DNA from: Phycisphaeraceae bacterium | GTDB taxonomy: Bacteria > Planctomycetota > Phycisphaerae > Phycisphaerales > Zrk34 | Length of the DNA stretch: 61,908 nucleotides | NCBI GenBank assembly: GCA_028284925.1 | Contig: JANQQT010000300.1 | Coordinates: 1-61,908, forward strand | Direction of reading: 5' to 3' | In this document: positions 17,515-26,697 of the stretch, in pieces | How positions within the stretch are numbered: the first letter of the stretch is position 1 | Layout of the letters: every line of letters starts with the position of its first letter | Made by a program: the position numbers and the translations under genes | Notes under the pieces: model-generated | Told to the model about the DNA's origin: nothing | The model's input: the letters and a program-made list of their open reading frames with translations, nothing else | The model's database searches: none

Positions 17515-18798
17515 ATGAGTTTGACAGAGATTGCTGAAACACCATTGGCAGGAAGACTTCTGGCCGAGGTGACCTGCCCCAACTGTTGGTGCAAATTCCC
17601 GCCGGAGCAGTTGCTGTTTATTTCACGTCATTCTTCGTTGGTGGGTGACGATGTGGTAGGGCCTTCCGCATACCGGAGGTTTTTACCCACGCGATTCACT
17701 GTTTCAGGAAACGCATTGGATGCCCGGGGGGTTGAGTGTCAGCAGTTAGCATGTCCTCATTGTCACCTTGAGATTGCTCGGCCGCTTATCGAGATTCAGC
17801 CACTCTTTATTTCAATCGTCGGCGCGCCGGCATCAGGGAAAAGTTACTTTCTGGCATCGATGACTTGGATGATGCGAAATCACGGTCCGAAGGTGGGGTT
17901 GGGGTACGCCGATGGGAATCCGATGGCGAATCATGAGTTGCAATCTTACGAAGAGACGTTGTTTTTGGCGGCCAATCCAGATCAACCCGTCGAGATACGT
18001 AAGACGGAAATGCAGGGGGCTGAACTTTATCAGACGATCATGCTTGATGGTGAGTCGCAGTCGTATCCGCAGCCTTTCGTCTTTACGGCATTACCGACAC
18101 GCGACAACCCGCGGTATAACGACCCTCAATACCCTTACCGATCGATCGTCCTTTATGACAATGCCGGCGAGCATTATTTGCCCGGTGCGGATAACACCAT
18201 CACGCCTGTTACCAATCATCTTGCCAAATGTTCGGTCATTCAGTTTCTTTTTGATCCGACTCAGGATCCCAGATTCCGCGCGCGGTGCAACAGCAATGAC
18301 CCGCAATTGCAACACGGCATTCGGCCAGGATCATCAGAGTCATTGGTGCGGCAAGAGGTCATTTTGAATGAGGTCGCGGCACGCGTGCGCAAGAATCGTG
18401 GCTTAAGTCATACTGAGCGTCACAATCGTCCCTTGGTCGTAATCTTGGCCAAGGCCGATGTCTGGATTGACATGATCGATGAGTCGATTGACGCAGAACC
18501 GTTTATTGATGATGATCCCGCGTTACTGGATGTACGCCGAATCGAGTCCATGTCTGACAAGTGCCGCAAGCTGATGAAGGACCTCTGTCCTGAGATCGTT
18601 GCCGCGGCTGAAGGTTTTTGCTCCTCTGTTATTTACGTGCCGGTCAGTGCGCTGGGCACGAGTCCGGAGAAGATTGAAAACGAAGATGGTTGGTATTATG
18701 GAATTCGTCCGGCGAATATCAAGCCTCGCTGGGCAACGGCTTCCATGCTTTGGTCATTGGCACATGAGGTGCCGGATATGATTCCCACCAATGTGTAA
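17515..18798 (+). CDS. Zinc-ribbon GTPase of a GAP1-type operon
   Basis: I start at the ATG at 17515 (GGAG eight bases upstream); the longest frame would use a TTG seven codons earlier. The 427-residue protein opens with a split zinc ribbon, C21-x2-C24 and C80-x2-C83. A P-loop GTPase domain follows: Walker A GAPASGKS (103-110), DNAG at 215-218 (G3), AKAD at 312-315 (G4) and SAL at 378-380 (G5). All the key residues are intact, so it should hydrolyse GTP. It is soluble. Its neighbour is GAP1-N2-like, which places it with the GTPases proposed for NTP-dependent conflict systems. The trigger and partner are unknown, and this protein carries only one GTPase domain. Confidence 0.85.
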   Translation: MSLTEIAETPLAGRLLAEVTCPNCWCKFPPEQLLFISRHSSLVGDDVVGPSAYRRFLPTRFTVSGNALDARGVECQQLACPHCHLEIARPLIEIQPLFISIVGAPASGKSYFLASMTWMMRNHGPKVGLGYADGNPMANHELQSYEETLFLAANPDQPVEIRKTEMQGAELYQTIMLDGESQSYPQPFVFTALPTRDNPRYNDPQYPYRSIVLYDNAGEHYLPGADNTITPVTNHLAKCSVIQFLFDPTQDPRFRARCNSNDPQLQHGIRPGSSESLVRQEVILNEVAARVRKNRGLSHTERHNRPLVVILAKADVWIDMIDESIDAEPFIDDDPALLDVRRIESMSDKCRKLMKDLCPEIVAAAEGFCSSVIYVPVSALGTSPEKIENEDGWYYGIRPANIKPRWATASMLWSLAHEVPDMIPTNV

Positions 18799-18816
18799 GT
18801 GAATCGGAAAGATTGA

Positions 18817-21618
18817 ATGTCACAGCAGTTGATATACACTTCGGCCCCATTCGGTCTCAAGCCGGGCACACGTGGATTTACCACGGTAGCGGCCACGCGC
18901 GATCTGTCTCCACCCGTAGCTGCGCGTCTGGAATCTCTGTCAGCCTATCGCCTGGCATTTAATCTTTCAGATGAACGTGTAGAGTTGAATCCCGTCAACT
19001 TTTCCCATTGTCGCATTAGTGTGGCGGGGCAGACGCTGACGGTCCTTTCTCGCATCGCGGCGGCTGGCGCGGATTACTCCGGACGATCCAACTATCTGGC
19101 ACATCATCTTGTTCTGGATGCGAATGAACTGAGGGGAATGGGACCGGCTGAGCTATTGGCCGATAGCGCATTCTGGTTGACTAAATGGGAAGGTGAGCCT
19201 CGATATATTGACGGCACGATTTCATTACCCAACCGGGAGGTGTCGCCGAAGCCATGCGAGGCCTGGCGTCGGCTAACTCATGATTCGGGGTGGGGTGGAG
19301 CCTTGGCCCAGGCATTTGCCGAAAACCCAAAACAGCCGGTATATGTTGTGTTCAATCCCGGGACGGATGTGCTTTCGCTTTTTGCCGAGTCCCTCGCGTT
19401 GGTTCCGACGGAGAAACGCTGGCAGGTTACCTTTTCAACCTATTACACGGTAGATTCGCCCGATGTTGATTGTCTTTGGCGCGGTGTCCTGGCCGATTCG
19501 CCTGCGGCCGTCGATGCACGATCATCAGGCGCATTGGTCATTGATCTTACCCAGCCGCTTTCACCCTTGAATGAGGGAGTATTTGCCGACGCTGCTCGTC
19601 GGGGCGTCTTCCCGAAGTTGCCGGAATTGCCTGTGGCCGCATCCGATCGAGTCACCGACGCCGTGCTTGAATCCACGGTGATCACCGGCCCTGTTCCGAG
19701 TGTTGGGGATGGCCATCATACTGGAGATATCGATATTGAGGCGACGATCCAGCAAACTCCCACGCCACCCCCCGGTGCGACTCTGCCGTCCTCCGATTTC
19801 ACATCTTTAACGTCGGCGTCAAATGAGCAGGACTTGAATGCAGCTTTGGCCGCAGCACCCTCAGCGCATACATCCGATGTGTTGAATACGCCTTCGCCAT
19901 CGAGCGCTGAACCGGTCGGTTCTACGATCGACCCTCGATTTACACCGGGACCTGCGCCTTGCCGGCAGTCGGCAATCCAATCGAATTGGGGCTTGATTTT
20001 CGGTTTGATTGTTGTGGTCATTCTGGCCGTCAGTGGTGTCGTCGCATTTATCTTTAGCGGAACGGCGGAAGGGCCTTCGCCAGGTCCTCGAAATCCCATT
20101 CGGCCTGGTAATGGCGACGCAACTCAGACGATTCCGGACCCGGTAAAAGACGCCCTCGAAGAGATTGCGAGAATCGCGGATCATGAGAACGAGAGAAAAC
20201 GATTCGTTGGTTTCAAGCAATTGATGGCGCAGATTCAAGGCGATACGAAGTTACGAGAAGATACTCGCATTAAGGCAAGGCTGGGTGATGCGATTAGACG
20301 GCAGGCGGAATTATTTGAATCCGTTCGTGAGAAAGTCGATTCGTCTGACCTGCCGCCATCTTTAGATGCCTTGAATTATCTTAAGGAAATTGCTCTTACC
20401 GATCAGCAACAGGCAACGATTCAATTGCTGCTGGAAGAATTAGGCGAAAGGCGGGAAAACGAAACGACCAACGCAAGTGAACAGTTGGAAGATATTCTGG
20501 CAGATATCGATTTTTCAAGATCGCCTGATGAAATTGAAGATGACAGGCGAAAGAGAATTCAAGACGAGCTTGGTATTCTCGAAGACATTGCAGGCAATGA
20601 TTGGGTTGATGCCAAGGTTCGGAACGATGCCAAGGCACTGCTGGAACGAACTCGCAGATGGCTTAAGGCCGATGGACTGCAACAGGACTCCGGCAAGAGT
20701 TCCATAGCGAAGGATATTCAACAGATCGTCGCTCCTGCTGCGATTATTCCAGTTCCCTGGGACGCGCTAATGCGATCATCGCAGATTTCCAATCGACGCT
20801 ATCGCTTGGAAACGGACAATTCGAAGAAGCGTATCAATATTCTTGGGCAAATGCGGAATGGGATGTTTCGCCTTGCCTATTTACAGTTGGTCAGTCGGAA
20901 AGATGGTGAAGAGACGCAATTGGTTTTTCATCCCATTAGGAACCCGACGACTAAACGTCTACAAAACATTGCAATCAGGTGGAATATCGATAAGACGAAC
21001 TTCCTGTACTTCCCGCCTCAGGATTTTGTTGTGCGTGTGTCGTCACCTGGAAAAAGGGTCAGCGCAGATCAGATCCCCCGTTCTATTAGGGGTTGGATTG
21101 AGAAGAAAGGGTGGGTGCTGGAGCACATTAAGGAGCATACGCGGTTTCGCAAGGACGTTGGAAACGGGCTGTCAATTGTACTTTCATTGGAAGCCCAAGG
21201 TTCAGTATATCGTGTGGGAGTTGAAACGGAGGATGAGCAAGCACTAAAAAAGGTCAAAAACCCGATTTCACTTCCGCTTATGACGTCATCCAATGGATCG
21301 TTGCTCTATCGTTTGATTATTCGTATTTCGCAGAATGCCAAGCCGCCCCGAGGCCAATCGGTGGATCCCATACCCGTACCTGCTAATCCAAGTCCTGCCA
21401 ATCCTTCGGAATCCGCGCCGTCCCCTGCAGAGCCCGACGTGAATAGACGGAATCCCGATGACCCGTCTTCCAAACAAGCCAAACCCGGTCAATTGTCTAC
21501 TGAAAAACCAAGAGAGATTCCTGAACTGAGTGCTGGGGTCAGGGATTTGATGACCGAAAGTAATTCAAGGATGCACAAGGACCGCGCACGCCCTAAAGTG
21601 AGTAACATCGATGGCTAG
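18817..21618 (+). CDS. GAP1-N2-like protein with one transmembrane helix
   Basis: The 933-residue protein begins MSQQLIYTSAPFGLKPG and continues with GFTTVAATRDL and ARLESLSAYR, which I recognise as the GTPase-associated protein 1, N-terminal type 2 domain (about residues 1-270). A Pro/Thr-rich linker (about 300-390) leads to one transmembrane helix (392-414). Beyond it are a helical Glu/Lys-rich part (about 435-640) and a globular region (about 655-850), then a Pro/Ser-rich tail. The topology is probably N-in, so the GAP1 domain is cytoplasmic where the upstream GTPase acts. It follows the GTPase stop by 18 bases and its last 8 bases overlap the next gene. The function is inferred from family and context. 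Confidence 0.83.
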   Translation: MSQQLIYTSAPFGLKPGTRGFTTVAATRDLSPPVAARLESLSAYRLAFNLSDERVELNPVNFSHCRISVAGQTLTVLSRIAAAGADYSGRSNYLAHHLVLDANELRGMGPAELLADSAFWLTKWEGEPRYIDGTISLPNREVSPKPCEAWRRLTHDSGWGGALAQAFAENPKQPVYVVFNPGTDVLSLFAESLALVPTEKRWQVTFSTYYTVDSPDVDCLWRGVLADSPAAVDARSSGALVIDLTQPLSPLNEGVFADAARRGVFPKLPELPVAASDRVTDAVLESTVITGPVPSVGDGHHTGDIDIEATIQQTPTPPPGATLPSSDFTSLTSASNEQDLNAALAAAPSAHTSDVLNTPSPSSAEPVGSTIDPRFTPGPAPCRQSAIQSNWGLIFGLIVVVILAVSGVVAFIFSGTAEGPSPGPRNPIRPGNGDATQTIPDPVKDALEEIARIADHENERKRFVGFKQLMAQIQGDTKLREDTRIKARLGDAIRRQAELFESVREKVDSSDLPPSLDALNYLKEIALTDQQQATIQLLLEELGERRENETTNASEQLEDILADIDFSRSPDEIEDDRRKRIQDELGILEDIAGNDWVDAKVRNDAKALLERTRRWLKADGLQQDSGKSSIAKDIQQIVAPAAIIPVPWDALMRSSQISNRRYRLETDNSKKRINILGQMRNGMFRLAYLQLVSRKDGEETQLVFHPIRNPTTKRLQNIAIRWNIDKTNFLYFPPQDFVVRVSSPGKRVSADQIPRSIRGWIEKKGWVLEHIKEHTRFRKDVGNGLSIVLSLEAQGSVYRVGVETEDEQALKKVKNPISLPLMTSSNGSLLYRLIIRISQNAKPPRGQSVDPIPVPANPSPANPSESAPSPAEPDVNRRNPDDPSSKQAKPGQLSTEKPREIPELSAGVRDLMTESNSRMHKDRARPKVSNIDG

Positions 21619-24580
21619 AGCAGAAGACATCATTGCCAGAATCCGATCTTGTATCATGCGGGACACTGGACAGATGCCCCCGGAAGCTCCTCAGTTGTTT
21701 TCGGATTATTGTGCGGTTGTGGAAAATGTGAACCAGCGTCTCGAACGATGTGTTCAGCTCCTTCGTCAGAATCTCCGAACGGAAGCCATTCATCAGGCCG
21801 AGGTTTCTCCGCCCGTGCTGGATGAGGCTGCCGCATTGGAGTTCGTGGAGATTGACGCATGGGTCAGTCTTTGCTCGCGTTATAACCTCGGCTTTGTTCC
21901 CGGCGTACAGTTGGCGGCGGCGACGGAAATCAACGAAGCATATCCCAGGGAAAAACAAACCGAAAGACTTCTTCGTGTTCATCGTCGTCTGGCGATCGGT
22001 AGGGGACCGCTTAGATCGCGTATCAAGATTTTGCGAATGCTTTCTCAGACCGAGCCCGAAAGCCCCATCTGGGGAGAGGATCTGCTTTCCTTTGAACGCG
22101 AACGTCACTCCCAGATCGATCGTGAGTTGCGGGCTGCAGTTCGTCGAAAAGACGGATCGAAGTTAGAAGCGCTTCACGATGAAGTATTCAATGAAGTCTG
22201 GCTCGAGGATCCGCCTTCAGCGGTAGGCGATCAGCTTCAGGGTGCATACGCAGAGATCCGGGCGGATTATTCCAGGGAGAAGATGGCTACGCTCGAGCAC
22301 CAGGTACAGTCGGCCCATCATGTGGGGGATATGGAACAGACGGCGGCGCTGGTTGCCTCATGGCACAAGGCCGCGACCGAAGTTTCGGACCAACATGTAT
22401 CATCAGCTTCCATTACCGAAGCCCAGAATTGGCTGAATCAGACACATCAGCAACAGCAAGCCCAATACGCGTTTGAACAGACTTGCAATCAGATGCAGCA
22501 GGGTTTGCAGCAGAACTGGGCACCTCAGCAACTCGAGCAAACATGGATGCAGTTATCCCAATACAACCAACCCATCCCTGATGCGCTCAGCAACCAATAT
22601 GCCACCCATATGGAGCATGGGAGGGTACAGGCAAAGAGAAAGAAAGGGAAGCTCGTCCTTTGGATGGCGATACTACTCCTGATCGGGGGCGGCGGTGGAG
22701 GCACATTTTTTTATTTCCAACACCTGGACGGCAAGAAAGAGGCGATTCAGTTAGAAATCGCCGGCTTGATTGACGACGGGAAGTTTGACGAGGCTGAGGC
22801 CAAGCTTGCGGAATTAAAGGAGTCAGATGCCGGACATTATGAATCTGATGCCGTTCAATCGCTCGTCGATGATGTCAGGAAGGAAAGAATAAGAGATAAG
22901 GGGCGAACGGAGGAATTCGCCAAGGCATTCGCTGCACTGGAAACCGCTGTCAAAGAAGCACAGAAAACTCTTGATGGAGGCGGGACACTCAAGTTCGACG
23001 CAACAGAATTCGACCGTGTAAGAAATCTTGCCCGTACGGATAAAGAAAAGGGGCAAGTTGCTAAACTCGAAAGCGATTACCAGTCCATAAGTAATGCGGT
23101 TCTTGCCGCTCGCCGAAGAAGGCTTGAAGCTCAGGTCGCGGTTTTTCAGAAGCGATATAAAACCCTTGATGATTCATTTGATGGATCTGCCAGAACTCCT
23201 GCCAATCTCGAATCATCCATCACAAAGTTAATTGAGGAAATTAAAGGTTTTGTTGAGTCCAACACGGACGTTCCGGAAAGTCTTTCCGACGAGGCGGGTC
23301 AGATCTTGTCCAGAACCAGAGGGCTTCAGGTGCGTTACAAAGCGTTTCTCGCCAAGTATCGAAATACGAACCAGATTCTGACGACCGCCAAGACAGCCAT
23401 TCACGATCCTTCTCGCCTGGCTTCGATTCTAAACTCATTTGTTCAAGAGAATCCAACCCACCCTCTTACTTCGCAACTTAAGGACGCAGCGGGAATGGAA
23501 CTGATCTGGAAGTCCATCGAGGCTTGGAACAGGATTTCACCAAAAACGAGTATTCTGGTAGACGACGCAAAGATTGCGACCGCACGGTACAACAGCATAC
23601 GAAGCTATATGACCGCTCACAGCCGTTCACCGTATCACTCTGTGCTCAGTCGATATCGAATCTATCTTCTTCGCGCTGAAAATGCCCAAAACCCTCGTTA
23701 TTCACCAATACACGATTCGGCTTACTTCCAATACACGCTTCAGAATGATGTCTATGCGCGACTTTACCAGATTAAGACCAAGCAAGGGACAGTGTTTTAT
23801 GTCAAGAATTATGGTGGTGTCTATCCTCGCACATCTGGCACTTCCGTGACCTTTCAGCAGATCCTTAATGTGCAACAGGCTGAAAACACTGAACACGGCG
23901 TCCCCAAGACTTATTTGGCTTCTTTCTTTTCGTCAACATTTGCAAGGCTTTCTCCGCATTCGTTGGTGGTAAGTGATGTGCAAACTTTTCTTCGGACTTA
24001 CCGAGGTCGATGGGAAACACGGCACTTGGATATCGCACGCTATATGGCGAGCAGAATCAAGACGCGGGGGAATGTCAATCCCACTGTTGCCGTTATCCTG
24101 TTAAGAGAATCTCTTAGCCGTGCCAATTACTCAGGATGGATCGATTCACAGGATTATTATAAGTGGTATTCAACCTATGTGAGCAAGCTCAAGATGAAGC
24201 CGGAGTCTTGGCTTAATTACTCGTCGACCGAAGCTCGCACATCCCGTGAGGCGGCCGCTCGTGCCCTAACAAATTTGCCTGTGGATGCGATGGCCTCGGC
24301 ACACCGCAAATGGCTCAACAATACAACTCTGACCCTAGTTCAACGTCGGCCCGTTTCTATCGTGATGGCTGATGAGAACAATCGTCCGAAGTACTCGCTT
24401 GATTCGACAGGTGTTTCATTGAGCAATGGTGTATACGAAGTGATTACCAAATCGATCTCGCTTGGCAAGACGACCTACCGCTTTACGCCTGTAGCAACCG
24501 TACGATCAGGTCGCATCAGCCAGAGAATTGCATTACCCAATGTCCCCGTCGGTTCCATCGTGTATTATCGTGCAAATTAG
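21611..24580 (+). CDS. Large single-pass membrane protein with coiled-coil region, unknown function
   Basis: The 989-residue product has a soluble helical N-terminal half (1-340) with a Gln-rich stretch near 275-320, one transmembrane helix at about 348-369 (VLWMAILLLIGGGGGG), and a long C-terminal half. Residues 375-560 are Glu/Lys/Ala-rich and heptad-like. The last 250 residues look alpha/beta and end in a beta-rich stretch (RRPVSIVMADENNRPKYS). I recognise no enzymatic motif. The start overlaps the upstream gene by 8 bases, so it is co-translated with the GAP1-like protein. Its C-terminal part would lie outside the cytoplasm if the helix is N-in. A role as structural or effector component is a guess. 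Confidence 0.72.
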   Translation: MARAEDIIARIRSCIMRDTGQMPPEAPQLFSDYCAVVENVNQRLERCVQLLRQNLRTEAIHQAEVSPPVLDEAAALEFVEIDAWVSLCSRYNLGFVPGVQLAAATEINEAYPREKQTERLLRVHRRLAIGRGPLRSRIKILRMLSQTEPESPIWGEDLLSFERERHSQIDRELRAAVRRKDGSKLEALHDEVFNEVWLEDPPSAVGDQLQGAYAEIRADYSREKMATLEHQVQSAHHVGDMEQTAALVASWHKAATEVSDQHVSSASITEAQNWLNQTHQQQQAQYAFEQTCNQMQQGLQQNWAPQQLEQTWMQLSQYNQPIPDALSNQYATHMEHGRVQAKRKKGKLVLWMAILLLIGGGGGGTFFYFQHLDGKKEAIQLEIAGLIDDGKFDEAEAKLAELKESDAGHYESDAVQSLVDDVRKERIRDKGRTEEFAKAFAALETAVKEAQKTLDGGGTLKFDATEFDRVRNLARTDKEKGQVAKLESDYQSISNAVLAARRRRLEAQVAVFQKRYKTLDDSFDGSARTPANLESSITKLIEEIKGFVESNTDVPESLSDEAGQILSRTRGLQVRYKAFLAKYRNTNQILTTAKTAIHDPSRLASILNSFVQENPTHPLTSQLKDAAGMELIWKSIEAWNRISPKTSILVDDAKIATARYNSIRSYMTAHSRSPYHSVLSRYRIYLLRAENAQNPRYSPIHDSAYFQYTLQNDVYARLYQIKTKQGTVFYVKNYGGVYPRTSGTSVTFQQILNVQQAENTEHGVPKTYLASFFSSTFARLSPHSLVVSDVQTFLRTYRGRWETRHLDIARYMASRIKTRGNVNPTVAVILLRESLSRANYSGWIDSQDYYKWYSTYVSKLKMKPESWLNYSSTEARTSREAAARALTNLPVDAMASAHRKWLNNTTLTLVQRRPVSIVMADENNRPKYSLDSTGVSLSNGVYEVITKSISLGKTTYRFTPVATVRSGRISQRIALPNVPVGSIVYYRAN

Positions 24581-24627
24581 GTGAGTTCGTATGACCCACG
24601 CAGGAGCGACGACGGAACAGATCTTTG

Positions 24628-25668
24628 ATGAGTCAACCTAGTCGATACTATCTGCGAATACGTGGCCGAGTCACAGGTCCAGTCGAATACGATCAACTCA
24701 TGAAGATGGTCAGTCGCGGTCAGGTGACGCCTTTGCACGAAATCTCGACCGATCAGTTGGCCTGGAAGCCCGCCTCTCAGGTCGAAGGCCTACTCCCGGC
24801 AAAGACACCTCGGCCGACCCCAAAGGAATCTAATGCCTTTCGAGATAGACCTTCCGCAACCCATACTCCTACCACGCTCACAAACTCGTCGTTTCCTGGT
24901 CCATCTCTTTCGCCAGATGTGGCAAAGCCAGCTCAACCCACGGCAAACACACAGGCAACTAATTCAGATGTCTCGTCGCAGGCGATTTGGTTTTATGTCG
25001 TCCGTGGCCAAACGTACGGCCCTGTGAGTAAAGAGTCTCTCAAAGAACTGATCGCTGCCCAACGGCTACAACCCACCGACTTCATCTGGCGGGACGGGCT
25101 ATCTCAATGGCTTACGGTTGAAGCCGTAGGAATTTGTCCAATAGAGCAAACCCAATCAGAGACGCCTTCGGACTACGGCAATTTAACCATTACTCCCGAA
25201 GCAGAAATTATGACGAAGCCGGATATGCCTATAAGCGATCAAATTTCTTCAGATGATTACGATGCAGAAGTGTTGTCGGGCGAGTCTAATGATATGGTTT
25301 CGTCGCCTGCGTCTGTCCCACCACCTTTCCAGGAAACACCCACGCCTCCTATCACAGCTACAAAGTACGATGTCGAGCTAACCACGCAGGATGTACCTGG
25401 TCAGCAAACTCCAACGCTCAATGCTTACTCCGACATTGATCTAACATTGACGGAAGGTATGCATGCAAATGCGACCCATGCCCCGCTCGATTCTCCGGGT
25501 GGATATGTCCAACCTTATCGACCCGGCTATGAGCAACCCGATTATGAGCACTACGTCAATCATCCCTACACGCCCGCACGGCCGCCTCGGGCATGGATTC
25601 TTTGGCTTATTATTTTGCTGATCGTTGCCGCGGGAGGTGTGGCGACGTGGTATTTTGGATTCAGGTAA
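24628..25668 (+). CDS. Tandem GYF_2 domain protein with C-terminal membrane anchor
   Basis: I use the ATG at 24628 rather than the TTG one codon earlier. The 346-residue protein has two GYF_2 (DUF4339) domains: residues 7-56 (YYLRIRGRVTGPVEYDQL) and 121-168 (IWFYVVRGQTYGPVSKESL), each with the GPV/GPxS turn and a W(K/L) motif. A disordered Pro/Thr/Asp-rich stretch follows, then one transmembrane helix near the end (about 322-342). GYF domains bind proline-rich peptides; the tails of the upstream GAP1-like protein are proline-rich, which is suggestive. It is 47 bases after the previous stop and ends the operon. Confidence 0.85.
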   Translation: MSQPSRYYLRIRGRVTGPVEYDQLMKMVSRGQVTPLHEISTDQLAWKPASQVEGLLPAKTPRPTPKESNAFRDRPSATHTPTTLTNSSFPGPSLSPDVAKPAQPTANTQATNSDVSSQAIWFYVVRGQTYGPVSKESLKELIAAQRLQPTDFIWRDGLSQWLTVEAVGICPIEQTQSETPSDYGNLTITPEAEIMTKPDMPISDQISSDDYDAEVLSGESNDMVSSPASVPPPFQETPTPPITATKYDVELTTQDVPGQQTPTLNAYSDIDLTLTEGMHANATHAPLDSPGGYVQPYRPGYEQPDYEHYVNHPYTPARPPRAWILWLIILLIVAAGGVATWYFGFR

Positions 25669-25807
25669 GGGTGGTGAGTACAAGGTGACTCGAGATCCGA
25701 GGCAATGAGATGTGATCGAGGCTTGGAATTTGGGTGATTTGGGTGAGTCGATTATTTTTCTCTGGTCTCTTCACCAGCTGAGATTAACCAGTAAGATATG
25801 TCCGCCT

Positions 25808-26602
25808 ATGACTGACCAGACGCCAATTCGAATCGCGATAGCCGGCGCAGCCGGGCGTATGGGACGGCAGTTGTGTCGACTGGCGAACGCCACCGCCGGC
25901 TCCACATTGACCGAAGCTTTTGATTGTCCCGGCCATCCGGAAATCGGAACAGCTGCAACAACCGATTCAACCGTTCAGGTTACCGATTCATTTACAGGTT
26001 CATGCGACGTGTTGATCGATTTCACCACGCCCGCCGCCACTCGTCTACTGGTCAGTCAGTGTGTGGAAAAAAAGATCCCGCTTGTTATTGGAACGACGGG
26101 GCTTAACGACGAGGATCAACGGTCCTTTACAGCAGCGGGATCAATCATTCCGATTTTGCATGCCACCAATTTTTCGCTCGTGGTTAATGTGCTCAATCTC
26201 CTGTCTGCTCAGGCCGCTAAACTTCTCGGCGATGAATATGACATTGAGATCGTCGAAGCCCATCATCGACACAAGAAAGACGCCCCTTCCGGCACGGCCC
26301 TGACGCTTGCACAGCACATCTGCAATGCTACCGGACGAAGTTTTGAGCAGGATGTCATCACCTCCCGCTCAGGTGATGACATCCCTCGTAATCCTCGCGA
26401 AATTACTGTGCAGGCATTGCGTCTTGGCGATGTCATCGGTGAACATTCAGTCATGTTTGCAGCACCCGGTGAACGCATGGAACTGAAACACATCGGAACC
26501 AGCCGGGACTCTTACGCAGTAGGTGCTGTAAGGGCCGCTATCTTTCTCGCCGACAAACCCGCCGGACAATATTACATGAAGGATGTGCTTGGTCTTGCCT
26601 AG
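25808..26602 (+). CDS. dapB: 4-hydroxy-tetrahydrodipicolinate reductase DapB
   Basis: The frame is open from 25712, but conserved sequence begins at the ATG at 25808 (MTDQTPIRIAIAGAAG), giving 264 residues, the normal DapB length. The N-terminal Rossmann motif is GAAGRMGRQL; the catalytic and substrate motif is EAHHRHKKDAPSGTAL, with Lys and His in the active site; GDVIGEH is the C-terminal family motif. DapB reduces 4-hydroxy-tetrahydrodipicolinate with NAD(P)H in the lysine/diaminopimelate pathway. It lies 139 bases after the GYF_2 gene and ends at a bidirectional terminator, facing pfkA-like. A strong hairpin lies inside the coding sequence (26350-26384). Confidence 0.96.
   Translation: MTDQTPIRIAIAGAAGRMGRQLCRLANATAGSTLTEAFDCPGHPEIGTAATTDSTVQVTDSFTGSCDVLIDFTTPAATRLLVSQCVEKKIPLVIGTTGLNDEDQRSFTAAGSIIPILHATNFSLVVNVLNLLSAQAAKLLGDEYDIEIVEAHHRHKKDAPSGTALTLAQHICNATGRSFEQDVITSRSGDDIPRNPREITVQALRLGDVIGEHSVMFAAPGERMELKHIGTSRDSYAVGAVRAAIFLADKPAGQYYMKDVLGLA
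26350..26384. repeat. 14-bp perfect inverted repeat inside dapB
   Basis: GGATGTCATCACCT at 26350-26363 and its exact reverse complement at 26371-26384 flank a 7-base spacer. It encodes part of the DVITSRSGDDIP segment of DapB. The transcript could form a stable hairpin within the reading frame; no role is known. Confidence 0.85.
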
Positions 26603-26627
26603 CTTTGGATTATGACTCACTGACATG

Positions 26628-26663
26628 AAAAGACCCTCGATGGTTTCGTCGAGGGGCTTTTTA
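26628..26663. terminator. Bidirectional intrinsic terminator between dapB and the phosphofructokinase gene
   Basis: CCCTCGA pairs with TCGAGGG around TGGTTTCG, with a flanking A/G mismatch and AAAG/CTTT extension; a run of T follows on either strand. It separates the converging dapB and pfk transcripts. Confidence 0.85.
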
Positions 26664-26697
26664 TTGATTTGACTAAGTTTATTAGTCGAGGTCCGGA

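Noticed and set aside
26671-26687. GACTAA/TTAGTC inverted repeat as a possible dif site after dapB
   Set aside because: The arms are only six bases with a five-base spacer and lack the XerC/XerD core pattern; consistent with chance.
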